From: Sistotremastrum niveocremeum HHB9708
Taxonomy: Eukaryota > Basidiomycota > Agaricomycetes > Sistotremastrales > Sistotremastraceae
Direction: 5' to 3'
NCBI GenBank assembly: GCA_001630475.1
Contig: KV419408.1
Span: 124,001-188,000, forward strand
DNA length: 64,000 nt
A program made the position numbers and the translations under genes. A model generated the notes under the pieces. The model saw nothing but the letters and a program-made list of their open reading frames with translations, had not been told where the DNA came from and made no database searches. Of the stretch, positions 32,645-44,006 are shown piece by piece. Position 1 is the stretch's first letter. The number at the start of each line of letters is the position of its first letter.

Positions 32645-34070
32645 ATGTGGACCCAGTTTCCGCCTTCTGAAGTTGTCCATAAGATAATATCTATCGCATC
32701 TGATGCCCCCTTCCTTTCTCTTGGCTTGCTAGGTTTTGCTCTCCTAGCTACTCTCGGGGTCCTCGGTCAAGTGGACAGGTGTGCCACTTCAATTTTTCCT
32801 CTACATTTTGTACTCACATTGTGTCCCTCAGGCTGGCAGTCATTTTGGCCAGCTCCGTCATTCTTGCTTTTGGTGGGGCGGCGTTAGACTTTGCGCTGCT
32901 TCTGATGCCGACAAAGACTGGCGTGGAACCCATTACAATATCCCATCCGCTCTGCGTTGCCCGTGAATTGTGTTATTCGTGGTCCATCGCGTGTCGTTAC
33001 CTGGTCTATTGGGAGTTTCTGGAAGCACCCCAGAAGTTTGGTGGCTTCCCGAGCCTGGCTTGGGCTTCCGCAGACAATGTGCCAGTGGATGGAAGGGGCA
33101 GAATGAATCGATTGGGAACACTCAATAGGCTTCTACGATATCTTTTTCTGTCGCTTATCTTGGCAGAACTCGTCTTGCAGGTCCTGTGGCGCACGCACAC
33201 AAATGGCCCAGGCTTTACCTACACAGCTTCTATCATTATGGAAGTTTTGATGGCGATCTACTCTTTCGGTAGACTTGCCCATAATGGCTGGAACCCTGCT
33301 TTGCTTTGGAAGATTCGTTGGAGTTGTATTCCGATTCTGCTGTGCCTTCTCCTTGAGTTAGCGATCAACATATATAATGCTTTTGCTGGTGGGCGTCTTA
33401 TTTAGGACCAAGTCCATTCTCCATTGTCATCTTGACTGACGACGTGACTCCAGTACGAGGATCGGAAACACCTCTGGGCCGTATTTTCCAGAGGGTGATT
33501 CTCTACATTCTGGTTCTCCACAGAATGTGTACCATGCCCTGTTCCTCGACGGATCATAGCCAAATTTGCTCCGGTACAGTTTCTGTAGATATCAACAGGC
33601 ACGAGAATCAAGCGTTGCAGCACTCTTCGCTCATCATTCTTGGGGGTGACGCGCCAATCGAACGGAAGCCCGCGCCTACGGATATTGCTCCTTTGCATTC
33701 CGTTTCTCCTCCCCAAATCATAGTCACCACGTCGAATAGCGATGGTGCCGAGTGCGCTGTCACAGTGCACAGGTCCGCAAACATCAGCTTTGGGGTCAAA
33801 GCAGCGACTCGTTGTTCAGGAACGAACATCCGCGATTCTTTCGAGGCTTTGCCCCATTCCCCCGGTTTGGCAGCTTTGCTTCGTCAGAAACGGAACCTCG
33901 AGAGGAGCGTCGCAAGTCTGCAGGTCTTCTCTCCGAAGCAGGGTGTCGCCGGCACTGACAGTACAAGTATTTCGCCGGCTGGTCAGAGCGATTTCTCGTT
34001 GAGCGAGTTTCCGACACCTCCGGTTTTTCGCATAGAGAATTTTCCGGGCATTCGAAGGTCTTCTGTCTGA
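32645..34070 (+). CDS. Multi-pass membrane protein of unknown function
   Basis: Exons are 32645-32778, 32832-33388 and 33454-34070 (435 aa). Hydrophobic spans appear at roughly residues 22-45 (LSLGLLGFALLATLGVLG), 47-70 (AVILASSVILAFGGAALDFA), 145-165 (RYLFLSLILAELVLQVLW), 178-195 and 207-225 (CIPILLCLLLELAINIYNAF). One more weak span, VILYILVLHRMC, follows the second intron. The C-terminal 190 residues are hydrophilic, with SPGLAALLRQKRNLERSVAS and FSLSEFPTPPVFRIENFPGI. I do not recognise a family; it may be a fungal-specific transmembrane protein with a cytosolic tail. Confidence 0.68.
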
Positions 34071-34274
34071 CACGATTGTCAGCTCCTTTTCCTTTCTGCT
34101 GAGGAACTGGCATCCGTCAGCAGTGCGAACTGAATTCGAGTGAATGTGCCGGGGGAAATGGATATTCGAATCGCAATATTACAGTTAGTACAATCGAGGA
34201 ACGCAGGTATACAAATAAAATAAGAGACGAACACAGCAAAACAGACTGGAAAGAACATAACTGCGTAAGCCTCC

Positions 34275-37081
34275 TCAATCAACAGATGCAATACGGAGCA
34301 AGCTGTCCATTTCCGCAAACATAACATCATCAAGCATTGGTGAAAGCAGCACGCTCCATGTCAAGTCTTCAGAATAACCGCCCAATAAACCCGTACCAAA
34401 CTCCTCTTTGCTGTTGTTCTGCTCCCCATATCCCATGCCGAAAGCGACTGTGGGCATGCTAATTTGAGGGGTGGCGAATGAATCTCCACCGTCGTCAATC
34501 AACTTCAAAACCTCGATGGCCCGTCGAGCTGGCACAACGAAATATTCACGGTATTCGCGTGGAGTTTGAACGGTGTATTTTTTCACCATTTTCATGATGA
34601 CTTTGTGGAAGCCGAGAGCTCTGGAATCACGGATTCTGGCCTTCAGTTCTGGATCCGCGATGAAAGCAAGGCAATAAAGCGACATGATGATTTTCTCAAT
34701 GTAGCTGAACCATTGTTCGTTGCCTGCAATCTTGAAATCGACTTCTGTGACTGGTAGTCTGTGCACCATAGATTCGAAGAGAATCCATAGCTGTTCGGAA
34801 GGTATTTGCTTCGCAAAAACCGCGCGATTAGCATCGGGTTGAGCTATTTTTGAGAAACATTCCAGCGCGACGTCAGCTAACGCTGGGATAGGGAATGACT
34901 GCGGGTATGGTCGGGCCAAGCTCATGGCATGTGCCATTGGACCAATCGCCTCCGAGGGATCGATGAGGAACGATGAAAGCAATCCAAAGATACGTGAGAT
35001 TGTTGCGGGGTTGTGTGCGCTTAGATCAACAGTGCCAGCGAGGTTTAGGAGGATATGAAGGGCATCTCTGCGTACCATCGCTATATCGCCGAGGGTCAAC
35101 ACGGGTGACAATGCGCGTGGCTTATTGGGTGAAACTGTATCGCTAACAGGTGCTAGAGATGCGACGCGAAGGACAAGGTCCAAGACCTCCGGGAGTTTCG
35201 CGATATGTTGTTGATTTTCTGTGGTCAGTGTGAAGTTCCGTAAGACGTTGATCACAGCCAACACAAGGTCTCCAGGCCGCTGCATTGGTACATGCCATGA
35301 TTCACGCGCGTTATCTGGCGAAAATATGGACGCTAGAGGACGTGATCCTTCTTCGATAAGCGCCTCCGAGAGTTCGTGAAAGGTCCATATGCGATCGAGG
35401 GACACTTCCTCGTCATCTGGTGTGCTGTCAAAAGCTTTCTCTTGAAGCAGATCCAACAACTCGGATAATAGGTCCTCGGCATGACCTAGAGGAAATCCGC
35501 TGTTCGCTTGTGCGCCTCGCATGGTGGACAAAATCGCGACGGAGGCTAGCGAGAAGGAAAGTTCGGTGGGAAGACGGGACCGCAGGGACATGGTCAGACC
35601 ATCGATGTCAATGAGCCCCCATTCATCGATGTTTCGCAAAGCACGTCTAGCATTCATTTTTGCTAGCTCAGCCTCGATCATCTCCAACTCCCTTCCTCCG
35701 TATGAGTCGACTGATCGGGCTATAGGGACGTATTCGATCTTCTTGCGTAGGTTGCCTATGCGACCAGAGGAAGCTACAGCGTTTACTCCAATGGGATCGT
35801 CAGAAATACCTTGGGATGCCAGGTCGTAACGGAACTAGGGAATGATGAGAAAGGTCAAAAGCTGAAGATAGATGGTTCCTAACCTGTGGATCTGCAATGC
35901 CGCCGGACAGGTCGGAGTCTGAGAAGTGTCAGCATCAGAGAATGCATGAGAGCAGGGGAACAATTGACCTGTTCTTCTTCTCGCACGTTTCCCATCATGC
36001 TCTACGGAGTCAAACATCTTCCTCTTAGCTCCATGATCAAGGTCCTCTTGCCCTGCGGGACCCGGCAACATCTGTCCAGGCTGCTGCTCTGGGAGGGATT
36101 GCAGGTTCAAAAGTGATGGTGAAGCGCCGTGAGTGTTCTGAGGTAAATAAGGATTGATGGGTTGACGAAGTGGTGGTTGGCCCATGCTTGACGAACTCCT
36201 ATACAAAACTCAGTCGAGCCAAAAGGGTATTGACAAATGAGACACTAACATCTGAGGCAACAGACCGGGAGGTTGCTGAGGGCCCCCTTGGGCAGGCATA
36301 CCTTGGGAACGTGCCATTTGAGCCTGTTGTTGGGTGCGAATGTAGAACTCCTCAAACGGGAACAAGAGATGTCTGTAGAAGTCCGCGAGACGAGCCGCTG
36401 AGGATATAACTCCATGACCTTGAGGCGAGGGTATTTCGGCAGGTAAATCGAAATGAGGGAGCAATGAAGCCCATCCCTTCTCTCTTTCAAACTAAGAAGA
36501 ATGAGGTATTGCTAACAGACATCGAAGGAACGAACGAACCTTGGAGCTGGTACCAGCCGATGCGACAAGTGACCATAGCTTGAACAGATCAACGTCCCGA
36601 CCAGCAAACTTGACACCACCAAGTTCAGAACTTGGTTCCAGGGTCTTCCATGGAGAAGTTGCCTCGTCATATGGGAGGGGGATGCCGGTGATGGTTGGGG
36701 GTAAGGGCCGGCCATGAGCCTGCATGATCTGGGCCAATCCGCTATAAAATGTCTGGCGTTGCCGAGATGTATGCATCTGTGGCTGCCCAGACTGTGCTTG
36801 GAGCATTGAGGCCGGGTTGGGGGAAGGCTGGTAGCTGCTGATGGTGGCAAAGGGGACAGTTGGCGACCGAGGCCCGATGTCGTTGGATTGAGTTGCACGA
36901 CGAGCGCGACCGGCGGAAGAGAGAGCGGCGATCTGTTTGGCTACGTTCGACGGGTCAAGGCTGAAGAAAGGCGATTGTTCGGTGGAAGCACCATTAGGCG
37001 TCGTCGACACAGCGTGAGGCCTAAGGGCTTCGTTCAAGTTTCTCCGCAGAACACAAACGTCGTTGCAGTCGCTTACAGCAT
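34275..37081 (-). CDS. SWI1: ARID-containing SWI/SNF subunit (Swi1/ARID1-like)
   Basis: DNA-binding subunit of the SWI/SNF chromatin remodeller. The ARID region starts near 36770: QTFYSGLAQIMQAHGRPLPP, then GGVKFAGRDVDLFKLWSLVA and, after an intron, EGWASLLPHFDLP. A polar Q/P-rich stretch follows, and then a basic KRARRRT. The large C-terminal exon (from about 35880 to the stop at 34275) encodes a helical repeat-like region (DLVLRVASLAP, RRDALHILLNLAGTVDLSAH) matching the position of the BAF250-type C-terminal domain. The start is uncertain. A 56-nt intron (37021-37076) with good splice sites would give a 5-nt first coding exon (ATGCT) at 37081; without it, an ATG at 37184 is possible but gives an atypically basic leader. 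I prefer 37081. Confidence 0.85.
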
Positions 37082-37249
37082 TATCTGGCCGTCCTTCCAA
37101 CGCCTTTGCTCGTCGTCTGATACAGCGAGCCCGCTTTCCGCCCTTCAATCTCGGTGGCTCGCCGGCGACGTCTCGGGACTTCAAGACGGGTATGAAGATT
37201 ATGTAATATAATGTACATCCAAATGCAGCCGAACCCCTAGCAGCCTATC

Positions 37250-38783
37250 TTACTGGCACTTCTTCCGTGCATATCCACCATGCCACTTTAGTAGTGTCCG
37301 TATTCCCGTATGCTGCAACGATGCCTCACTGAGCTCGTATCGTCCTCTCCCAAGCATCATGTCAGCCGCTTTCTCGAAGAAACCATCTGCTAACAGCATA
37401 GGCCGCAGGCTCAACATCAACCCGAGCGCATCTTGGCGTGTCATCTCCCCAATCTCTCGTAACCGTCGAGTCTCTTCTTCTGTCATTGCTGTGACGTTGT
37501 GCGTCAGGTCTACAATCACACAGATTTCAAAAGAAAACGCACCGGTCATCCACTGTCCAATGGGCAAGAATATTTGTCTGGAAAGTTGTTAGAGTCCGTT
37601 TTCCTGTTCGGAGAGCTAGTACAGCAACGTACTCCACTTGAGGTTCTTCAAACTCCTCGACCTCATCCAGCCATCGTTGCAGCATTAGTCCCGCTTCCAG
37701 GGATCCCCCACATCTTCGAAAAGCCCCGTACGATTCAAACAAAACTCGGGCATGCCATGAGCCTGAGCTCTTGTCTTCAAATATAGGCTCGATAGCATCC
37801 CCATTCTCGTCATACAACTCCCAATCCGGCTCAAGCACTTGAGAGATTGAATACTCATCACAAAGAATGACGGGGAAACAGCGGGAACTTACGCATGACC
37901 ATCCCTCCTGGTCTCAGCACTTGTGCGATCTCTTTCAGTAAACGTCGATAATCTGTGATCTGTGACGTCATGTTGAGTTATCGCCCCTGTTGAGAATGAG
38001 AGTGAGACATACGCCAGGTCCGATGAACCGTGCGTGAACAAGGTCAAACGACTGGTTGTAATGCTGCAGTCCGCGTGTCATTCGTAAGCGCAGAGGCAAC
38101 ACGACACCAAAGACCAACCTTCAGATCAAGATTAATGTCATCAATTTCGACACGGATGTTAGGCGGCAACGGATTCTCAGTCTTGCTCCCCCGAAGTCCA
38201 ATACTCGGTGCCAGGTCGACTCCCACGTACTCCACCCATGGATATTTTTGAGCCATATCAGTTAGCCTGGAAAAGGGAGCCATGAGAAGAAGCTTAGCGA
38301 GATCCGCTGTGGGTGCGCACCAGACACCTGTCCCCGTTCCCAAATCCAAAACTCGTCGCTGCACACCCTCCTGCGGGGCCAAAATCTGGTCGACGAGGTC
38401 GGGCGCCATCGTCAGAGCGCCCAGCTGAAGCTTCCATAGTTCGTGGGCCCGATTGAGACGTCTGATCAGCAGGCAGTTATGGCAACTGGAAGCGCCAAGG
38501 GGTGACAATCAAACGCACTGAAATTCGGTGTCGTCTGCAGGGAGCATGTAGGTCTTTGGAGGACATGAGACATGGAGATAAGAAACAGGTAGAGAGAACA
38601 GACTTCGCAGAGAGCATTGAGAGTGCGGCCGTGCAGTTCGCGCAACATGTGACCATCTCTACTCGAGCTAAACGAGTATACGGATGGGGCGGGGCTAGCA
38701 GAGCGAGCGCCGAAATGCTCTCCGCAATGGCAGCATTCGGGGTCGTGGTCGTCGAGGGCGGAGTCCTCATAGTCAAAGTACAT
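37250..38783 (-). CDS. SAM-dependent methyltransferase (class I, fungal TAM/LaeA-like group)
   Basis: Seven or so exons. The start at 38783 gives MYFDYEDSALDD with a Cys/His pair motif (PECCHCGEHFG). Then YMLPADDTEFQRLNRAHELW leads into the Rossmann core: RRVLDLGTGTGVW (motif I, SAM binding), VEYVGVDLAPSIG (motif II, acidic residue) and FDLVHARFIGPGI...VLRPGGMVMLLEPDW (motifs III/IV). The C-terminal helical part ends GGYARKKCQ at 37250. The family includes the velvet-complex regulator LaeA and many uncharacterised fungal enzymes; the substrate cannot be read. The short exon coding IFLPIGQWMTA and the unusual GTCTGT donor in the first intron are both supported by frame. Confidence 0.85.
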
Positions 38784-38876
38784 GGAGGTAGATGACGGTT
38801 GATACGAAGAGGCGGTTAGACTGGCGAGCTCGTCTAGCAGTAGTCATGGCCTGGACTCGCAGGAGCGCGAAACAAG

Positions 38877-41693
38877 CTACAACCATATGGGGACACTCCG
38901 CCAAACAAAAGGCTTCCGGACACCGACCGTGATCCGAACTATAGTATTTACAGTGGCAACTATCCTACTCATCCCACTCCCTCTTCCACTCGTATACATG
39001 CACATGTCCGCCAGCATCTCCTCTGTTCCAGTGGTCAGCAAAGCCCCCTTGCGCACAAGCCCGAGCACGTACACGACCAATTCAGGGCCTACCGAGCCGA
39101 TTTTGCCAAGCGAGAATGCGGCAACCTCAAGATCAACTTCGGCCAACACTTCGGCGTCTTGTGGCCCTAGACATGCCTTACGTACATCCCAGAGTCGCAC
39201 ACATCCTAAATCCAAGAATTAGTGACATCAATCCAGGGCCGACAATCGTCTCCTACCATCCTCTCCTCCACTCACGAGGCCGAAGCCCAGGGTCCTCTGC
39301 TCCTGAACCCATTGCATCGAACTTGCAATGCCGAAGCTGTCTGGGCAGCTCCTCTTCTTCGGCCCGTGGCTCAATTCAAAAATAGGCTTTACTCCCGGTC
39401 CCATATACCTCGTATCCCAGACTTCCACCGTGTCATCTGATCGGCCAAGTGCTAGGAATATGTCGTCAGGGCTGAAGCTTGCTGCGGTGACATCTCCCGA
39501 TCCTTCAGGAAACGGATTCAATTCCATCACAAAAAGAGCTCTTTCATCCAACCGCGCAAGATCATACATTCGCAGCATGTGCTTGTGTCCTTCCGTCATG
39601 GTCATGAGGGCCAGCTGGTTCCCTGGATCAAAGTATGACGATGAATCTTCTTCGGTAGAATTAAGAGGCGGGGCTCACCATGAGTGTTCAAAGCCATACA
39701 GTCCCCGCTCTCAGAGACGTCGGGAAAAGACGTTATAGTTATCTGTGACTCGACATCAAAGATCTTATGGTGACCGAAAATCGGCATGTCTATATTTTGT
39801 TGTTCTGTCGACACACAGAGCAGGCCGTCGCTTGCACCTGCACCCCAGACAGATTTACCCACGCTTTGGTCCTGCGAATGCTTTGGCGCCACTTGATATG
39901 TAGCGGTAATTCCGTTGCCGTACACATAAAGGCATCTGTATACCAGTTTCTCGCATGATCGATGTTCTAACGTAGTCAACTAAACCACTTACCCGTCTCG
40001 ATTCGCTACAGAAAACATGGAGGTCTGATTCCGGAACTCGATGTCTCCAGGTACTTGACCCTTCTTATACGATATACGCGCTGTAGCCATTCGGGGGTGC
40101 GTTAATACAGATGCACGGAAATTTCAGGAAACCTTACCATCTAGGTCTTCTGCACAATTTCCAGTCGCATTGACTACCCAAGTTCTGACGGTTCCGTCGC
40201 AGCCGCTCGATATAAAGTGATCTGCTCTACATTTTCTGAGAAAGCACAGCATATAATGAGCGAGATAGTATACCGGCAAGGGTCGAATTTGACGTCTCCT
40301 ACGCTGAAAAAATATTCTGGTCGATCTTCTTGGTCGCATTCTTGACTAGAGAAATGGGCGTTTTTGAATTCAACTTGCGGATATCAGTAGGGCTCCGAAA
40401 AGCAAGACACTTTCTCTACCTTTCTTGGTTGCATTGTGATAACAGAGCAGAGTACCACTTTGGTTGTAAGGGTCGTCTGCGTTGCGCATAAAGCAAAGCT
40501 TTGTCGTATGGGAACTCTTGAGCGCACCTGCCGCTTCATTGCTCCCACCAGGTGTTGCGCTGGCCACCACAACCACGTCTGCTGATTGAACAATGCTAGT
40601 AATATCTTAGAAATCGATCAGCAAGCTGGCGAATCCAAAATAACAGAGTAAGAACCTCCAGCAGCGTGAAATTCCGGCATTGGATCGTACTGCAGTCCAA
40701 TAAGTCCGAGCTTCCTCCCGATATTACAAGAGGTTTGATGCCTATTAAATTGTTGGCCGGAATACAATCGTCGCCAGCGTACAGGTGGGCATCGTGCGTG
40801 TTTCTATAAACACTTGGTTTGTGAAGCAGTGTCGCGAGAAGGGCTGATACGCACCATCATGGGCCAAACCAAATGCTCCCGTTGGAACGCCCTTAGATAT
40901 GTTGCCCTCGAAAACCCTAACTCCGGTTCCATGATCTGATCTAGAGCATGTCTCAGGCTTCCTTCAGCACTTGAAGTAAGTCGATCAAAGACGCTAGATG
41001 TATCGGGGACGGAAGAAAACTGTGGCTTGAGCCACTGCGTATTATAAATTAGGAGTGTGGATAAATCAGTAAACAATCACGTACAATGGAACTTGATGCA
41101 TCAAAACCTTGATGAATAAATGAGTATTCATCAGATTCATCTGGCGAGTCATGGGCCGGGCCAGGTGGCGAGGTAGACAAATGTGAAGGCGGTACAGGTA
41201 ATGTTGTAGATGGCTCATCTCGAGAACACTGTAGTGTCGGCTGGGTTGGTAGTAGCATAGTAGATTCAAGATCGTCGTCCACGAGGTCAATGATCTCGAT
41301 GTGTACAGGAAGGGGTTTAACGTTATGAATGACGTTTAGAGTTGGTGTGGCGGAGTGAGCACTTCTCTTGTTAGGATACACATCGTCTTGGGGTCTGTAT
41401 CTTTTACCAGCTTAACGGGGATGTTGAAGTCATACAAAAGGGCGGAATGTAAGTAATACTCACTCTACGGCCACTATCAGGACCTAGTTACACGCAATCA
41501 ATTGCTCACATACCTGTATTGGATTAGGACCAAGGTGCCTCGCATTCTGTTTCGAACTGAGTCGCAGAGGGATTGATATTGATTCAGATGTCTGTGTCAG
41601 CCCTGCCTGCATCCAAGTGGCTGGCCTGGGACGCGAAATGTGCCGTTTAGGTTCCTCAAAAGCATCGACGTCTATGGGTTCTTCGGTTGGCAT
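38877..41693 (-). CDS. WD40-repeat protein with a SUMO-interaction-like N-terminus
   Basis: The start at 41693 gives MPTEEPIDVDAFEEPKRHIS, a polar N-terminus. Downstream, PVHIEIIDLVDDDLESTM contains a hydrophobic core followed by acidic residues, the pattern of a SUMO-interacting motif. WD repeats are visible from about 40300 to 38877: FISSGCDGTVRTWVV, DDIFLALGRSDDTVEVWDTR and GLVSGGEDGCVRLWDVRKA. The gene has about ten short introns and ends at the stop at 38877. WD40 domains form beta-propellers that act as protein-binding platforms; the partner is unknown. I cannot assign an orthologue. It diverges from the D-2-hydroxyglutarate dehydrogenase gene across 179 bp. Confidence 0.75.
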
Positions 41694-41872
41694 TCGATAT
41701 CGATATTAATAATTGTAACTGATACAGTGAACTTAGGGAAGGAACGAAAGACGAGCCGACGATGATGATGGCTACGGACGCGGAAGAGGCGCTCGCGGTT
41801 GAACTTGAAAATGCGGGGCGGGTCACACTTGACCCAGTGCCACGGTAGTAAGCTCTTGACCTTCCACCATCC
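41694..41872. promoter_or_regulatory. Divergent upstream region, WD40 gene / D2HGDH
   Basis: 179 bp between divergent start codons. Includes the leader just before ATG 41873; no specific element is recognised. Confidence 0.4.
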
Positions 41873-43718
41873 ATGTTGACGATTCTCCGTCAAAACATAT
41901 GGAGAGTTGCTAAACGTGATTTCTCCAGAGCATGGGCCCATACATCTAGCGTCCACTCCGTTAACGAACAGGATGTTGAGCACTTTACAAAAATTCTCTC
42001 AAGCCCCAGCTCCGTTATATCTACCCTCTCTCCTTCCTTCTCCTCAAGCTCTGACTTGGAAAATTTCAATGCGGATTGGATGGGGAAATACAAAGGTCAT
42101 GCCACGACTGTGCTGAAACCAAGGACGACCGAGGAAGTGAGCAAGATCCTGAAGTACTGCTGGGAACGGCAGATACACGTTGTTCCTCAAGGGGGAAATA
42201 CTGGTTTGGTGGGAGGGAGTGTACCCATCCAAGATGAACTAGTGATCAGCCTGAGCAACCTTTCCAAAGTACGCTCATTTGATCCAGTGTCAGGTGCGTT
42301 TCATCGAATGTGCCTGCTAATTGATCACTCACTGTCCTTCAGGCATCTTGGTCGCTGATGCGGGCTGTGTTCTTGAAAGTCTATCTGAGCACATTGCTCC
42401 TCATGGCTTCATAATGCCGTTAGATCTTGGTGCTAAGGGCAGGTTCGATTCCCTTAGCTTGCTGGTGAAATAAAATCTCATCAGGGACATAGCTGCCAAA
42501 TTGGGGGGAATGTAGCCACAAATGCTGGTGGTTTACGCCTCTTAAGATATGGCTCCCTTCATGGCACAGTTTTGGGTCTCGAGGTGGTACTTCCCGACGG
42601 GACTGTCTTAGACCAACTCTCAACCATGCGCAAGGATAATACTGGCAAGTGGTGGACGAATGACAGGAGCAAATTAGCCTCATACGTCATTCTATCCCAG
42701 GCTATGATTTGAAGCAGCTGTTCATTGGATCCGAAGGAACGATAGGAATTATCACAGGAGTTTCGATTCTCACGCCGCCAGCTCCCAAATCGACAAATAA
42801 CGTAGTTCTGGCACTTCCCTCGTTTTCGAATGTCATCCCGGTGTTCAAAGCAACTAGGCAACATCTCTCAGAGGTCTTATCTGCCTTTGAATACTTCGAT
42901 CGGACCGCTTATGATCTTGCTCTGAAACATGGTCATGCGGCCCCGTTTCCAGCAGAAGAAGTAGAAGGTGCCGAATGCTACGTCCTCCTGGAGACCAGCG
43001 GCGGCAAGAAAGAACATGATGATGAGGTACATGATGATGCCGTCCTTCTCGTGAATGCTGCCGTCTCATGCATGGCCAGAAAATAAACACGCTTTTAGAA
43101 ACGCTTCTTTCTGACGAAGATTCATTGATCTTAACCGGAACTCTGTCTCAATCTCCATCACAGTTCGCCTCTCTATGGGCCATCAGAGAAGGTCTAACTG
43201 AGGCAGTCTCTAAGGAAGGAAAAGCATACAAGTACGATATCTCCGTCCCCGTTTCGTCATTCGCAGAGGTCGTCGGCACCGTTCGAGCGCGATGCGAGGA
43301 AAAAGGCTTGATATCTCGTGGACTTGTGAAGCATGTCATCGGATATGGGCACGTAGGCGATGGTATGTTCATAGTTTGCATTTAATTGCCAAGATCTCTA
43401 ACATTAAACTCAGGCAACCTGCATCTGAATGTGATTGCTTCGGAATATAACGATGAGGTCGCCCAAACTCTTGAACCTTTCGTCTATGAAGTTGTTGGTA
43501 AGAGCTCGACCTCTCTTTACTTCCATGTGTCAGTCATTGACCTGTATACCCTTATAGCTTCCCACAGGGGCTCTATCTCCGCGGAACATGGCATTGGTGT
43601 CATGAAGACTCATGCTTTGAAATATTCAAAGGACGCGATCAGCCGACAGTGGATGAGAAAAATTAAGGATATTTTTGACTCCAAGGGCATCATGAATCCT
43701 GGCAAAGTCCTCGAATAA
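41873..43718 (+). CDS. DLD2: D-2-hydroxyglutarate dehydrogenase (FAD-linked, mitochondrial)
   Basis: Oxidises D-2-hydroxyglutarate to 2-oxoglutarate in mitochondria. Seven exons: 41873-42293, 42343-42442, 42493-42644, 42701-43026, 43080-43362, 43414-43497 and 43558-43718 (508 aa). The N-terminus [20 protein letters not shown] is a basic amphipathic presequence. The FAD-binding PCMH fold shows [37 protein letters not shown] and [20 protein letters not shown]. The C-terminal cap has [17 protein letters not shown] (metal-binding histidines) and [16 protein letters not shown], ending [14 protein letters not shown]. It could also be described as a D-lactate dehydrogenase-like paralogue, but the sequence fits the D2HGDH group better. 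The third intron is GC-AG. Confidence 0.94.
42645..42700 (+). other. GC-AG intron in D2HGDH
   Basis: 56 nt, donor GCAAGT, acceptor ATCCCAG. It joins RKDNT to [13 protein letters not shown], the conserved family sequence; no GT donor preserves this frame. Confidence 0.82.
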
Positions 43719-44006
43719 CACATAAGCCGAGGTGTACATGTATCTAGGCTCTATAGCTATTCACTATATCAGGTGTAGAACATTGAAAATCGAATACTTT
43801 CGGATTCGTTGGGCATGGTATTGAATTATTGGCCGACCTCAATTGTTCGACCTAACCTTAACCTCATGGGTGTAACCTTAACCACGACGCATGTATACAA
43901 AGCCAAATAAGTTGAGTCTGAGCTATCGCGTCGGGGACAACTATTGAGCAACACTCCCCACCTAGCTGAATTGGCTCTGTCACCACCGTCGTCGACTGAT
44001 ATCATT
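43719..44006. other. Intergenic interval upstream of RAP1
   Basis: 288 bp between two same-strand genes. Two related CTTAACC-type repeats (around 43855-43880) are present but too short to interpret. No gene is seen. Confidence 0.4.

Noticed and set aside
32350-32670. Open frame upstream of the membrane-protein gene
   Set aside because: It starts with a non-ATG codon, shows no domain and overlaps the next start; better explained as leader sequence.
43855-43885. CTTAACC-type repeats upstream of RAP1, thought of as telomere-like
   Set aside because: Only two short imperfect copies; no array, so chance is sufficient.
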